From positions 9,527,637 through 9,591,636 of the forward strand of contig OZ026851.1 in assembly GCA_964023205.1 (NCBI GenBank): a stretch of 64,000 nt of DNA, given 5' to 3'. Both the position numbers and the translations under genes were made by a program. Shown here in pieces: positions 24,817 through 33,320 of the stretch. The notes under the pieces were generated by a model that made no database searches, had not been told where the DNA came from, and was given only the letters and a program-made list of their open reading frames with translations. The number at the start of each line of letters is the position of its first letter. Positions within the stretch are counted from its first letter, which is position 1. The stretch comes from Lutraria lutraria. Taxonomy: Eukaryota > Mollusca > Bivalvia > Venerida > Mactridae.

Positions 24817-24906
24817 GTAATGCTGGCGCAATAGATAGAGTGCCTTAGCTCAAGATGTCGTATCAAATAAGGTCCGAGTTCAATTCCAGTCACCAGCCCT
24901 CTTTTT
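24817..24906 (+). ncRNA. tRNA-like Pol III unit, left arm
   Basis: A box TGGCGCAATAGATAGAG (T at 24824), with a D-stem GCGC/GTGC, then B box GTTCAATTCC (24878-24887) and a T5 run at 24902-24906 that could terminate Pol III. The acceptor and T stems pair poorly, so it is not a functional tRNA; a SINE head or tRNA pseudogene is more likely. Confidence 0.55.
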
Positions 24907-25220
24907 ATGCATGTTTTTCTTGAGTTTTTTTTTATGTAACGTTTCTATGATCGAAGTGTTTTATATAAATTTTATCATCATAAATGCTAAGTTTTTTAAG
25001 TCAAAAAGCTTGATATTGTAAAATGAATATGTTCGATTCAGACTCTCTGTCTAACTCAGAGACAGATACAACTTCAATGAAGGGTGATAGACAGATGCAG
25101 TGAGTGAAGTTGGAGATCTGTGCAATGAACTGTATTGTGCAATATGAATTTATTTAAATAAACCCAAAAAAAAGATTAAAAAGAAAAAAATCTTTTAAAA
25201 AAAAATGTAATATGCCCGAT

Positions 25221-25306
25221 AAAAAAGTATGCTGCAATCTGGAATTGAACTTGTGCCTGTTGGCTCATAATTAATATGTACGTACTACCCACTGCACCAG
25301 CGACAC
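25221..25306 (-). ncRNA. tRNA-like Pol III unit, right arm
   Basis: On the minus strand the A box is TGGTGCAGTGGGTAG (T at 25299), with D-stem GTGC/GTAC. The B box is GTTCAATTCC (25250-25241), identical to the left arm, followed by a T6 run (25226-25221). It mirrors the left-arm unit in layout although the sequences have diverged. Confidence 0.55.
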
Positions 25307-25617
25307 TTACTAAAAACATTATGCTAAATTAGTCTTATATATTATCCGTAAATGCCTTTTATTCAATAACATATCCACATCCCCCAGTCGATTTAGTGTA
25401 TTCTTCCATCACGGCTCAAAACTCATGGTCAAGCTATAATTGTATTACATGTACTTAGTTAATACTTTAGTAATGTCATTTACATATGAACCTTTATATA
25501 CATATAATTGTTGTATACAAAATTATCAACTTAAATTATCATGTATGCTTGTTCCACTTATTTGCATGTATATATTTCTTAAACTTTTCTACCGCCAATT
25601 TATGATTTATATATGTA

Positions 25618-26935
25618 CAGTCTAACCTGGCCTTACGGTCACCTGGAATCAGCGGTCACCTCCTTTTAACGGCCAGTTTCATTCCCCCCAACAAAATTCA
25701 TTCTATATTAACCATTGATAAAACGGTCACCTGGCAAACGAGGTCAGCGGCCAGTTAATTTCATCCCAAATACCATATTTTATTTGCATTAAACGGTCAC
25801 CGGCCAGCGGCCAGTTAATTTCATCCCAAATACCATATTTTATTTGCATTAAACGGTCACCGGCCAGCGGCCAGTTAATTTCATCCCAAATACCATATTT
25901 TATTTGCATTAAACGGTCACCAGCCAGCGGCCAGTTAATTTCATCCCAAATACCATATTTCATCCGCATCAAACGGTCACCAGCCAAGCGCGAAATCTCA
26001 ATATAAACATCGCTGAAATACACATTATGTCACAAAAAAACCCGCTAAATTCAGATAACCTTTGACCCGCAATTTAGCGGAGATTAACGACACACTTCGC
26101 CATATATCCGCTTCCAACCAGATACGATGTTTCGTCTATGCAACACACGCCGTGTTGACCACAGTTCTATTTAATTAGGTTGATGTAAGCAAAGTGCAAA
26201 TCATGCTGTAATTATCAAAAAGGTGAGGTGTTGAGAAGTTTGTCGCCAGTTCAATTAAATCTAAGGCACTTCAACAAAAGAAAATAGCATGTATTGTCGT
26301 AATCAATTACAGGACATTATAATTTGAGATGATCGTAAACCGAAATGGAAATTCAACATGCAAATTTTCATCACTTATTAATTCAAAAGCAGTAGTTCAG
26401 AAACAAATAATTGACAAATATGTTTCCACTTACACGTCACAGTTGTTTTAAATCTACCAGATGACCAAACGACTTTCCGAAAATCTATTTTCGCTTTGTC
26501 TATGTTAAAGGATAAAGTTGAAACATCGCCAAATAAAACTAATTATAATGAATAAACGCCCGTTCTACGGTCCTATTTTCCGGTATTAAAGTCATACGGA
26601 GACGTATGTACATATCTTACGGAAAATGTCGGAGAAATTACTATCGTGAGCCTAATTTTTGGATTGGTTGGTAACTAAAATAAATAGTACATGTAATACA
26701 TAAATTAATAATTTCTATTCCTTTTGTATTTTTCTGTATTATATGTTGATACCTGTACTGAGTATTATATTTACTGGGTAATGATCGATACTGTATAGCA
26801 CTAGAGCTGTATTCATAAAAACAAAGATTAGTGAAAAATGGTACCGATTTTCTACACCTCTGTTAAGTGGTCACCTGCCTTAAGCAGCCAATTCGGTCAT
26901 TTCCCTTGACTGGCTGCTTAAGACAGGTTGGACTG
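25618..26935. mobile_element. pogo/Tigger-like element, copy 3
   Basis: It starts CAGTCTAACCTGGCCTTACG after TA (25616-25617). From the right inward it starts CAGTCCAACCTGTCTTAAGC, flanked by TA (26936-26937). The length is 1318 bp. The interior 26340-26600 resembles, inverted, the interior of 1437-2463 (for example ATAAACGCCCG and ACATCGCC words). No transposase frame. It carries the 60-bp array at 25721-25990. Confidence 0.8.
25721..25990. repeat. 60-bp tandem repeat inside Tigger-like element
   Basis: Four copies with an exact 60-bp period; each includes AAACGGTCACC, GCCAGCGGCCAGTTAATTTC and CATCCCAAATACCATATTT. The motif echoes the element's own end (CGGTCACC), implying growth from subterminal sequence. 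A 98-codon minus-strand frame across it is a by-product of the 20-codon period. Confidence 0.95.
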
Positions 26936-26937
26936 TA

Positions 26938-27560
26938 TATATGTTTACTTGGCAAATTTATGGACTCATATGTTTATGCCTATAAAATAATTTGACTTGA
27001 CTTGGTAATGTAATAAACCAATCCTGTATGTCTAGGCCATTCTTTTTTAAGCACAATACCTAATAGTTTGCAATATTAAGTCAATTGATAATATGAATCA
27101 AAATATGTTATTTGTAAGAAGTAGGTCACGCCTTCTACAGAAAGGCCGAATAAATATAAATGTAGTTTAGTTTGAAAAATATAGAAAAAGATTTAAAAAG
27201 TAATTAAAAGAATATTTGGTTTTAAGGAACTGTCATTGTGACAAGATAATATGTTTTGTCTTTTGTAGACACTTTTTTTGGATAGTGTCTATGTGACATT
27301 TTATTTAACGTGTGAACATTGAATTATTTTTGGACTTGGATTCATTTTGTGTGATCAAATTTTAAACAAAGTGAATTCAAAAGAAATATATTTTGCAATT
27401 GATTACTAAATAAATAATGCTGAAGGAAACGTAGAACTTTGTGTTAAAAATCTTCAATATGGACGATTATCAGAACTGCAGATTTGAATACACAATATTA
27501 ATATCTTACAAATCTTTGCCACACAATTCTACTGTTGCATTCTAATTCAATATATACATA
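26938..27560. other. Probable LINE 3' tail, then spacer
   Basis: The sequence right of the Tigger-like element runs GCAAATTTATGGACTCATAT and reaches AATAATTTGACTTGACTTGG near 27005. This resembles the 3' end and short tail repeat of the LINE whose coding parts lie upstream. 27010-27560 shows nothing recognisable. Confidence 0.4.
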
Positions 27561-27817
27561 GATCATATTTGGTAGAGAATCAGGGTAAGATTCTGGTACC
27601 TCAACCTTCAAGCGAATTATTCACCAATAACAGAGGTCAAAGGACAAAGAAGGGCTTCTCATGGAGGGAATCATTTCCAAGGTTACAGTGGAATGCGCTT
27701 TACAGTTTATTTTGCTGGAAGGAGCTAGAGGCCGATCTTGATGAACGATATACATTTGTTACAGATTGTAAACCTGCTACAGGAAATGTTACAAATTTGA
27801 AATTATGGTCATTATGC

Positions 27818-27998
27818 TATCGGACAGCTCACCTAACCATCATTCCTGGGAAGAACCAGTACTAGACCCCCATCCTCCATAAGCAACTGCCTACTTTCTC
27901 ACATAAACGGACATGAGTGGTACCGGGATTCAACCATGACCCTCCATCAGTGAGAGGTTACAGTGATTTAACCACTCAACCATGGAGGCGGGTCAGAC
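27818..27998 (-). mobile_element. SINE B copy 3, shortened
   Basis: Minus-strand A region CATGGTTGAGTGGTTAAATC, the insert CCTCTCACTGATGGAGGGTC, B-box relic GGTTGAATCCC and body ACTGGTTCTTCCCAGGAATG. It lacks part of the body and head relative to 11598-11826. The upstream frame (27569-27816) is cut by it. Confidence 0.7.
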
Positions 27999-28179
27999 TA
28001 TGACAAATTAGGGGAAGAACTTCAAGACCACATGGTACAAGAAAATGAGGAATACAAACATGAAAATGAGGATCTAAAGAAACAAAAATAAATGAAACCC
28101 AAAGGAAAGATATTTAAAAAATCATTGAAACCAGTGATATGTTAAGAAAGCATTTCTATAATATACCAATGTGAAGTTG

Positions 28180-28385
28180 AAGGATCAAGGTCGAGAACGC
28201 AGAGGTACATTTACAGTCTCACAGAGGAAATAAATATCATAAACTCAAAGAAAAATCATCCTCATCAATTCAGAAGATGTAGCAAGTGTGGCCTTTGCAG
28301 CGACAACAAGCAGTTCAAATGTCCTGCAGCAAAATTTCAATGTGATGTGCATAAAAATAATTTTTTTCTTCAAAATGTAGGAACA
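28180..28385 (+). pseudogene. Possible LTR-type gag zinc-finger fragment
   Basis: The plus strand reads RRCSKCGLCSDNKQFKCPAA then KFQCDVHKNNFF. This recalls the CxxCG...CPAxxxxCxxCxKxxHF gag motif of some animal Gypsy-like elements, with one cysteine apparently lost. The frame is short and broken. It may belong to a different retroelement from the DIRS-like pieces to its right. Confidence 0.4.
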
Positions 28386-28631
28386 GTATTTAAATTTATT
28401 CATTAATGGAGAATTGTATGTTGAAAATTAATGATAAAACATTTAAACAAGAAAAACTCATATCAGGCTTTTGGCCTTAAGCTCATCAGCAGAAACTGAA
28501 ACTTATACATAGGCTACAAAACATGTTTTTAATATAACCAAAGAATTAGTAAAGAAGAGAAATTATTTTTATGCAATTGGCTGACAGCTCAAAGCTTGGA
28601 TTGAAGGTTTGTTTGTTTGTTTATATCTAGT

Positions 28632-28857
28632 TTTCAACAGTCAAGATTGGGAGATACGAGACAGACAGCTAACCTAACCATTGTTCCTGGGAAGAACTAC
28701 CGGTAGTATTAGACTCTCATCCTCCACAAACAACTGCCTACATCTCACACAAAGAGACATGGATGGTAGCAGGGCTCGACCCATGACATCTATCAGTGAG
28801 AGGTTACAGTAATTTGAAGTCAGCAACCTTAACCATTTGACCACAGAGGCAGGTGGA
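28632..28857 (-). mobile_element. SINE B copy 4
   Basis: Minus-strand A region GGTCAAATGGTTAAGGTTGC, insert CCTCTCACTGATAGATGTCA, B-box relic GGGTCGAGCCC and body ending GTTAGGTTAGCTGTCTGTCT. It abuts the DIRS-like gag at 28858, so it probably inserted into it. The copy contains a 7-base insertion (CTACCGG) in its TTCCCAGG region. Confidence 0.75.
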
Positions 28858-29076
28858 CGAAAGGTTGTAGCTGAATACAGAGATAATCCTATAGCATCCG
28901 ACAGTGAAGATGAGAGGTGAATAATTAAAGCAGAAGCTAGAGCTAACAAGAAGGCCAAAGCTGAGAAAGCAAAGAAATCTAAAACAGGGGGGTTGGCCAT
29001 ACAAGGGACCATCAATTAGATCAAACATCACTGTGTTGAGATATGTCCACAACAACAATGTATCAAGAAGTAGACA
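28858..29076 (+). pseudogene. DIRS-like gag fragment
   Basis: The plus strand reads KVVAEYRDNPIASDSEDER, stop, IIKAEARANKKAKAEKAKKS. An acidic D-S-E-D-E-R patch followed by a lysine/alanine-rich stretch is characteristic of gag proteins of mollusc DIRS-type retroelements. It precedes, after two insertions, a CCHC knuckle at 29915. The stop and lack of a start show decay. Confidence 0.55.
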
Positions 29077-29084
29077 GGGTCTAT

Positions 29085-29567
29085 TAGGGGTGACTATTGG
29101 GTCCAGTTTTGGCTATTGCAATACTATTGATATTGCTGAAAGTACTATTGTGATACTATTGATATTGCTGGTAACTATTGCAATAGTTATTGCCAAGATT
29201 TGACAACCACAGAGATTAACTTGTAAATGCAAATTTGCACAGTGTAAGATATAATTTTGCTGTAAATATATGCTAAAATGTGAAAATGATTTAAAATGAA
29301 TTGGACAGAAATAGATTAATAAAACATTCAGTTCAAATACTGCATTGTGTGCTTTTGTTTGATGCCTGTGCTTATTTACAATTATTTTTGTAACGAGATG
29401 CAAGAGAAGTTGTTTTAAATTAATAAGCTTTATAAGAAGGAAACTATCGTAACTATCGATAGTTGAGCTAACTATCGGCGATAATTATTGGATCGAGACA
29501 TTTACTATCGATCCATACTATCGGGACACTCGGGATCGCAATGCATCGATGCATATGCCCACCCCTA
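29085..29567. mobile_element. hAT-like MITE, TAGGGGTG ends
   Basis: Ends TAGGGGTG and CACCCCTA, flanked by GGGTCTAT (29077-29084) and GGGTCAAT (29568-29575), an 8-bp target duplication with one mismatch. Inside are ACTATTG(C/T)-rich repeats near the left and ACTATCG(A/T)-rich repeats near the right. No transposase. Confidence 0.8.
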
Positions 29568-29653
29568 GGGTCAATGCACAGGACCTTATAACACCTATAG
29601 GCCCAAAAATACACAATCAGAGTCTCATTCATAGACCGGTATATAATATAAAT

Positions 29654-29784
29654 ATAATGAAAAATAATTAACATTTCATTTTTGATGCCATTTTAGTATT
29701 ATTGCCCTGATGAGTCTATGACGAAACCGGTCGGCTATTAGATAAATTTATAATATCTATGGAATGTTAATTATTTTTCATTAT
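29654..29784. repeat. 26-bp inverted repeat around a hammerhead
   Basis: The left arm 29654-29679 begins ATAATGAAAAATAATTAACA. The right arm 29759-29784 is its reverse complement with one mismatch in 26. The 79-base loop contains the hammerhead at 29701-29738. Confidence 0.9.
29701..29738 (+). ncRNA. Type I hammerhead ribozyme, minimal helix III
   Basis: All catalytic elements are present: CTGATGA at 29707-29713, stem II GTC-TAT-GAC at 29714-29722, GAAA at 29723-29726, and the cleavage triplet GTC ending at 29732. Helix I pairs ATTGCC (29701-29706) with GGCTAT (29733-29738), with one U-U mismatch. Helix III is only ACCGGT, self-complementary: a single A-U pair closing CCGG in a monomer, or a six-base-pair helix between two molecules. 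Such minimal type I hammerheads are known in animal Penelope-like elements and small retrozymes. Expected activity is self-cleavage of the plus-strand RNA after C29732. No adjacent Penelope protein was recognised. Confidence 0.8.
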
Positions 29785-29869
29785 TAATTTGCTTGACTCA
29801 GATATTTTTTAACATTTTATATATAAAATATAAATATATATATACAGCGGTCTATAAATGAAGCTCGGA

Positions 29870-29995
29870 CTATGTTTTTCGGCCTATTGGTGTGATATGG
29901 ATAAAATTTCAAGGTCCAGTGGTCTATGTTTCATGTGTGGAAACCCAGGTCATTAGAAAAAGGAATGTCCACAACTGAAGAAATCAAACAATAGA
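29870..29995 (+). pseudogene. DIRS-like gag CCHC zinc knuckle
   Basis: The frame reads GLCFMCGNPGH, stop, KKECPQLKKS: a C-x2-C-x4-H-x4-C knuckle with a stop replacing the residue after the histidine. It lies between the gag fragment at 28858 and the RT at 30090, the expected order for a DIRS-type element. Confidence 0.6.
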
Positions 29996-30089
29996 TAAGT
30001 ACTGATTATACTTATTTAAGCAAGAATATAGCCGAGTATGGGCAAGTAAATAATAAGAAAATACTTAAATAGTATAAGTTCTGAAGAGA

Positions 30090-30535
30090 GCCAGAAAGTC
30101 AGCAATAATGAAAGCTGCAACAAGGCAAAGGTAAGCTCTATGTCTGATGAGTTGCCTTTGGGACGTTTAAAATGCAACATTGAAGCATGGAAACAAATTA
30201 ACATGGATAACTATATCTTAGACGTGATAGAAAATGGTTAAAAGTTACCTATGATATCTTTCCCAGAACAAACAGAGTTTATATAATTATGACTGCAAGA
30301 AACAATGAAGAATTTGTAAAGGTGTGTCTGAAGTATCAGAAAAAACAACAATAGTCAATCCTTTGACAGTAGCCTATAATAGAGAAGCAAATCCAAGAGT
30401 GGCTTTGGATTGTAGGCATATCTATCCACACTTTGTATACAGGGGAGATAATTTGTACATAGAAAATAATACATATATAAGTAAATTACTTCACAAATTA
30501 AAGATTTTCAGTAAAAAATTCCAATAACATAATAA
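30090..30535 (+). pseudogene. DIRS-like reverse transcriptase, N-terminal part
   Basis: The plus strand gives LPLGRLKCNIEAWKQINMDN, YILDVIENG, stop, KLPMISF, then after frame changes SEKTTIVNPLTVAYNREAN and PRVALDCRHIYPHFV. The G-R-L...W, VIENGYKLP-like and VNPLTVA..LDxRH blocks are the DIRS-type RT signature. Stops and frameshifts disable it. It is cut at about 30540 by a non-coding tandem-core repeat; the next RT block resumes at about 31100. Confidence 0.8.
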
Positions 30536-30539
30536 AACG

Positions 30540-31095
30540 GACGTGTTATGACTGCCGACTAAGTGTCCGGAAACATGGTACTGTTTTAAGCAAAGTTAAC
30601 ACAATTTAATGACCCCACGTCAGGGCCTCAAAATGTGTGTTCTATATTTACAGTTTTTAAGATATTGTAAAAAATGTGCGAAAAGTGTCCGGTCGTAGGT
30701 CGCCAACCAGTAGAAGATTTTTAAAATTTCCCTATATTAGTCCATGTAAAATCTAGTGACCCCTGGGGTGGGGCCAATTTTGACCCTAGGGCAATAATTT
30801 GAACAAACTTGGTAGAGGTTCACTAGACAATGCTACACACCAAAGATCTAAGCTCTAGGCCCTGTGGTTATGGACAAGAAGATTTTTAAAGTTTTTCCAT
30901 GGCAACCAGAGTTTTCAATGAAATTAAATTTTTTTAACAACTTTGGTAGAGCTTCATGCAAGGAACATCCATGTGAAGTTTCGTTGAAATTGGCCAACTG
31001 GTTAAGAAAGAGATGTTGTTTAAAGCAATTGTTGATGTACGCACGCACACACACACATGGACGACGGACATCACGCGATCACAATAGCTCAGCAA
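30540..31095. repeat. Tandem-core repeat inserted in DIRS-like RT
   Basis: AGAAGATTTTTAAA(A/G)TTT at about 30712 and 30877 marks two units ~165 bp apart. Other words are TGACCCCTGGGGTGGGGCC and CTTGGTAGAG(C/G)TTCA. The right part has a CACGCACACACACACA run and GGACGACGGACATCACGCGA. Non-coding; it interrupts the reverse transcriptase. Confidence 0.75.
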
Positions 31096-31099
31096 ACAA

Positions 31100-31390
31100 A
31101 CAATTTTTTATGGATAGCCCAAATGTTTGACAAATTCATCATCATTTTTTTCGATTTATTAAAGAGTGCTTATCACCATATTGATATAAGCAAATATGAT
31201 AGAACATATCTAGGATTCTCATGGCCAATAGAGAACAGAAACAAACATTTTGTATTCAGTGTTTTACCTTTTGGACTAGCAACAGCAGGTCATATTTTTA
31301 CCAAAATTGTTAAACGTGTGATAAATCATTGGCATTCATTAGTTCATAAAGTCGTAACAATCCTTGAGAACAGTATTGGAGGATAGTTCA
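31100..31390 (+). pseudogene. DIRS-like reverse transcriptase, core
   Basis: It reads FFDLLKSAYHHIDISKYDRT, YLGFSW, KHFVFSVLPFGLATAGHIFT and KIVKRVINHWHSL. These are the F-D-L-K-x-x-Y-H-H-I-x-I, LGF-W and LPFGL..A...F-T-K blocks of DIRS/YR-type RTs. The catalytic x-D-D box expected after HKVVTI is not readable; the frame gives LENSIGG and a stop, so the active site is gone. Confidence 0.85.
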
Positions 31391-31429
31391 GAGATCAAAA
31401 TAGCTCTCATACAAGCACTGATGTAAGAA

Positions 31430-31640
31430 AAAGTCAAGCTTAAATTTAGGAGATTGAAAGATAACAGAAATGTAGATTTTATAATATACTCAGACGCAAG
31501 TGCCATTGGTTACAGCAGCTATGTTAAACTAAATTGTTCCAAACAGTTTCAGTCCTACATAATCTGGCAAACGGAGATAACATCCAAAGATGATTTTAAG
31601 GGTTGAGACAACAAGAAACAATGCTACATGACAATATGTG
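31430..31640 (+). pseudogene. DIRS-like RNase H, first part
   Basis: NVDFIIYSDASAIGYSSYV places the first RNase H aspartate in a S-D-A-S context. IIWQTEITSKDDF follows where the W-x-x-E..S-x-x-x-E region is expected. The frame then fails. The rest of the domain resumes at about 32150 after a tandem repeat. Confidence 0.7.
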
Positions 31641-31739
31641 GTATGATAATCTATGAAGGTATGTCAGTTTACAGGTTTTTGTCGGAATTTACACCCTGAA
31701 AAGGGATAGGGAAGTTTTAGTGCTCATACAACCGGAAGC

Positions 31740-32130
31740 ATGTGAGGTTAAATCAGCATTCATACCCTCATAAGTGGGTGGGGATGGGCGAGTGTTCACC
31801 CCCACGGAAATGGGTGGGAAGGGGTCATGTTCATACCCTCAGAAACTGGTGAGGTTGGGTTTGTATACACACCCCCGGAAGTAGGTGAGGTTAGTACATT
31901 GTTCACACCTCTGAATCTAGGTGGGGATGGGCGAGTGTGTACACCCCTGGAATTGGGTGGGAAGGGGTCAGCGTTATTACCCTCAGACACTGGTGAAGTT
32001 GGGTTTGTTCATAGTTCACATCTCATGAAGTAGGTAAAGTTAGGTCATGGGTTATACCTCTGGAAACGGGTGAGGTAAGATCAGTATTCATCCAAGCCTG
32101 AAAGGGTTGGAACACTGAGTCAGATACAAG
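31740..32130. repeat. ~36-bp diverged tandem repeat with ~143-bp supra-unit
   Basis: GGGTGGG/GGTGAGGTT words alternate with TTCATACCCTC-type words every ~34-37 bases. GGGATGGGCGAGTGT recurs at 31781 and 31924, giving a four-subunit higher-order period of 143. It splits the RNase H region. Frames of 64-68 codons on both strands across it are by-products. Confidence 0.8.
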
Positions 32131-32149
32131 ACATAGGAAACAAATTTTC

Positions 32150-32430
32150 TTCAGATGCATTTACTGAAACAACAAGGGTTGCTGAAGACATGCCCTCTGG
32201 AAGAAGTTATGTGTGATAAAAAAGTATCATTGATAAACATGTCAGAATTAATAGGTACTTGGAAGAATGACAAGGCAAGAAAAACTCAACAAAGATTTAG
32301 AGGCTGTGTACAGAATATTGTTGTCTAGTCAAAATGTAATCGAAAATTCTTCACAGATAAAAGAAACATTACTTATATTGTCAGGTTAGGTAACAATAAT
32401 GACAAATAGCATGAACTCAGTTTGAAAATA
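32150..32430 (+). pseudogene. DIRS-like RNase H, middle part
   Basis: Joining short frames, the strand reads KQQGLLKTCPLEEV, NMSELIGTWKND, FRGCVQNIVV, FFTDKRNITYIVRLGNNNDK and ELSLKI. The D-(K/N)-x-N...(I/V) block is the RNase H region preceding the recombinase in DIRS elements. It is interrupted at 32430 by a TA MITE. Confidence 0.7.
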
Positions 32431-32602
32431 CAGTACAACCTCCCCAGAGTGGCCCTCTCTTGAGCAACAACCTCCCATCAACACCATCATGATTTTTCCC
32501 ACTGCATGATTTAAGTACTGATTTAATCTCTCTAGAGCAACAATCTCTCAACAACATAATTTTGATGCTCCTAAAGGGTGTTGCTTGGGAGAGGTTGCAC
32601 TG
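32431..32602. mobile_element. 172-bp TA MITE (CAGTACAACCTC family)
   Basis: The left end is CAGTACAACCTCCCCAGAGT. Inward from the right it reads CAGTGCAACCTCTCCCAAGC. TA flanks at 32429-32430 and 32603-32604. Related copies: 49183-49359 and the decayed 50077-50203. Removing the element plus one TA keeps the DIRS-like frame open (LKI then YEFYKK). pogo/Tigger-type by end sequence and TA target. Confidence 0.9.
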
Positions 32603-32954
32603 TATATGAATTTTATAAAAAACATAATGTCAATTTGATTGTTAATTGGATTCCATGAAAAATCAACTAATGAGCAGATTATTTAAGTAAATGTTCAGAT
32701 TGCGATGGCTGGTCAATTTCAGAAAAAGGTTTTTAATCAATTAAACAATGTTTGGTTTCCACACAGTGTCTATAGATTTGCCAGTCATTATAACGCTGAA
32801 TGTATGAGATTCAATTGTAGATGGTGGGTTGAAGGGACAGAAGCTATCAAATGTTTTGATCAGAATTGGTGTGGTGTGTGTAACTGGTTGGTTCCATCAC
32901 CAAAACTTGCAGAACAATGTATTGCTAAAATGATACATGATAAAAGCCCAGGTA
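32603..32954 (+). pseudogene. DIRS-like RNase H / pre-recombinase region
   Basis: It reads YEFYKKHNVNLIVNWIP, then (with frame breaks) CSDCDGWSISEK, FNQLNNVWFPHSVYRFASHY, NAECMRFNCRWWVEGTEAIK and CFDQNWCGVCNWLVPSPKL. W-I-P, D-C-D-x-W, D/Y-R-F-A-S-H-Y-N and F-D-Q-N-W...N-W-L-V-P-P are hallmarks of the region between RNase H and tyrosine recombinase in DIRS elements. It stays open from 32705 to the TA MITE at 32955. Confidence 0.85.
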
Positions 32955-33133
32955 CAGTCAAACCTGTGTTAGCAGCCACCTCCGAATAAAGGCCACCCAG
33001 TGAATAAAGGCCATTCTTTTAAAAAAAATGTCATTGATTATCTAGAACAAAATTACCTTCTAATAAAGGTCACCTGTCAATAAAGGCCACATTATGTCTT
33101 TTCCTAGGTGGCCTTTGTTCACAGGTTTGATTG
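32955..33133. mobile_element. 179-bp TA MITE (CAGTCAAACCTGTG family)
   Basis: The left end is CAGTCAAACCTGTGTTAGCA. Inward from the right it is CAATCAAACCTGTGAACAAA. TA at 32953-32954 and 33134-33135. Inside, AATAAAGGCCAC occurs repeatedly. Deleting the element with one TA leaves PGT then LIIPQWTSTPY in frame, exactly as expected of the host element. An inverted relative is at 50622-50797. Confidence 0.95.
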
Positions 33134-33320
33134 TACACTGATTATACCACAATGGACTTCAACTCCATATAGAAACAAGTAAGTGAAAGATGAAGACGCA
33201 TTATAAATTATTGCCTGTATCAGGGGCGATAAATCCGGGTAAAGACAATAATGTCATCTTTGGTGAAAAAAACATCCACTTTTCAAACGTTATAGCCATG
33301 AAAAATGACAAACAATGCTA
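33134..33320 (+). pseudogene. DIRS-like pre-recombinase region, continuation
   Basis: It reads TLIIPQWTSTPYRNK, then after frame changes LPVSGAINPGKDNNVIFGEK and NIHFSNVIAMK. It continues the frame of 32603-32954 across the MITE and is cut at about 33320 by an AT-rich stretch and a tandem-core repeat. Confidence 0.75.

Larger units (their letters stand above)
24678..25438. mobile_element. Foldback element with a tRNA-like unit in each arm
   Basis: Outer inverted repeats of ~75 bp: the left arm starts TATAGCTCGACCATGAGTTT. The right arm read inward is TATAGCTTGACCATGAGTTT. Both contain GGGGATGTGGATAT about 65 bases in. Each arm then carries, at nearly the same distance from its end, a tRNA-like Pol III promoter pointing inward and a T-run. 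The central ~310 bp is non-coding and AT-rich. It lies in the 3' part of the LINE. No transposase, so it is non-autonomous. Confidence 0.75.

Noticed and set aside
25727..26023. 98-codon minus-strand frame with a 20-residue repeat
   Set aside because: Explained by the 60-bp tandem array within the Tigger-like element.
28465..28500. Hammerhead-like CTGATGAGCTTAAGGCC on the minus strand
   Set aside because: Stem II can form, but the required GAAA reads AAAA after a C, and no sequence completing helix III with a cleavage triplet is found on either side.
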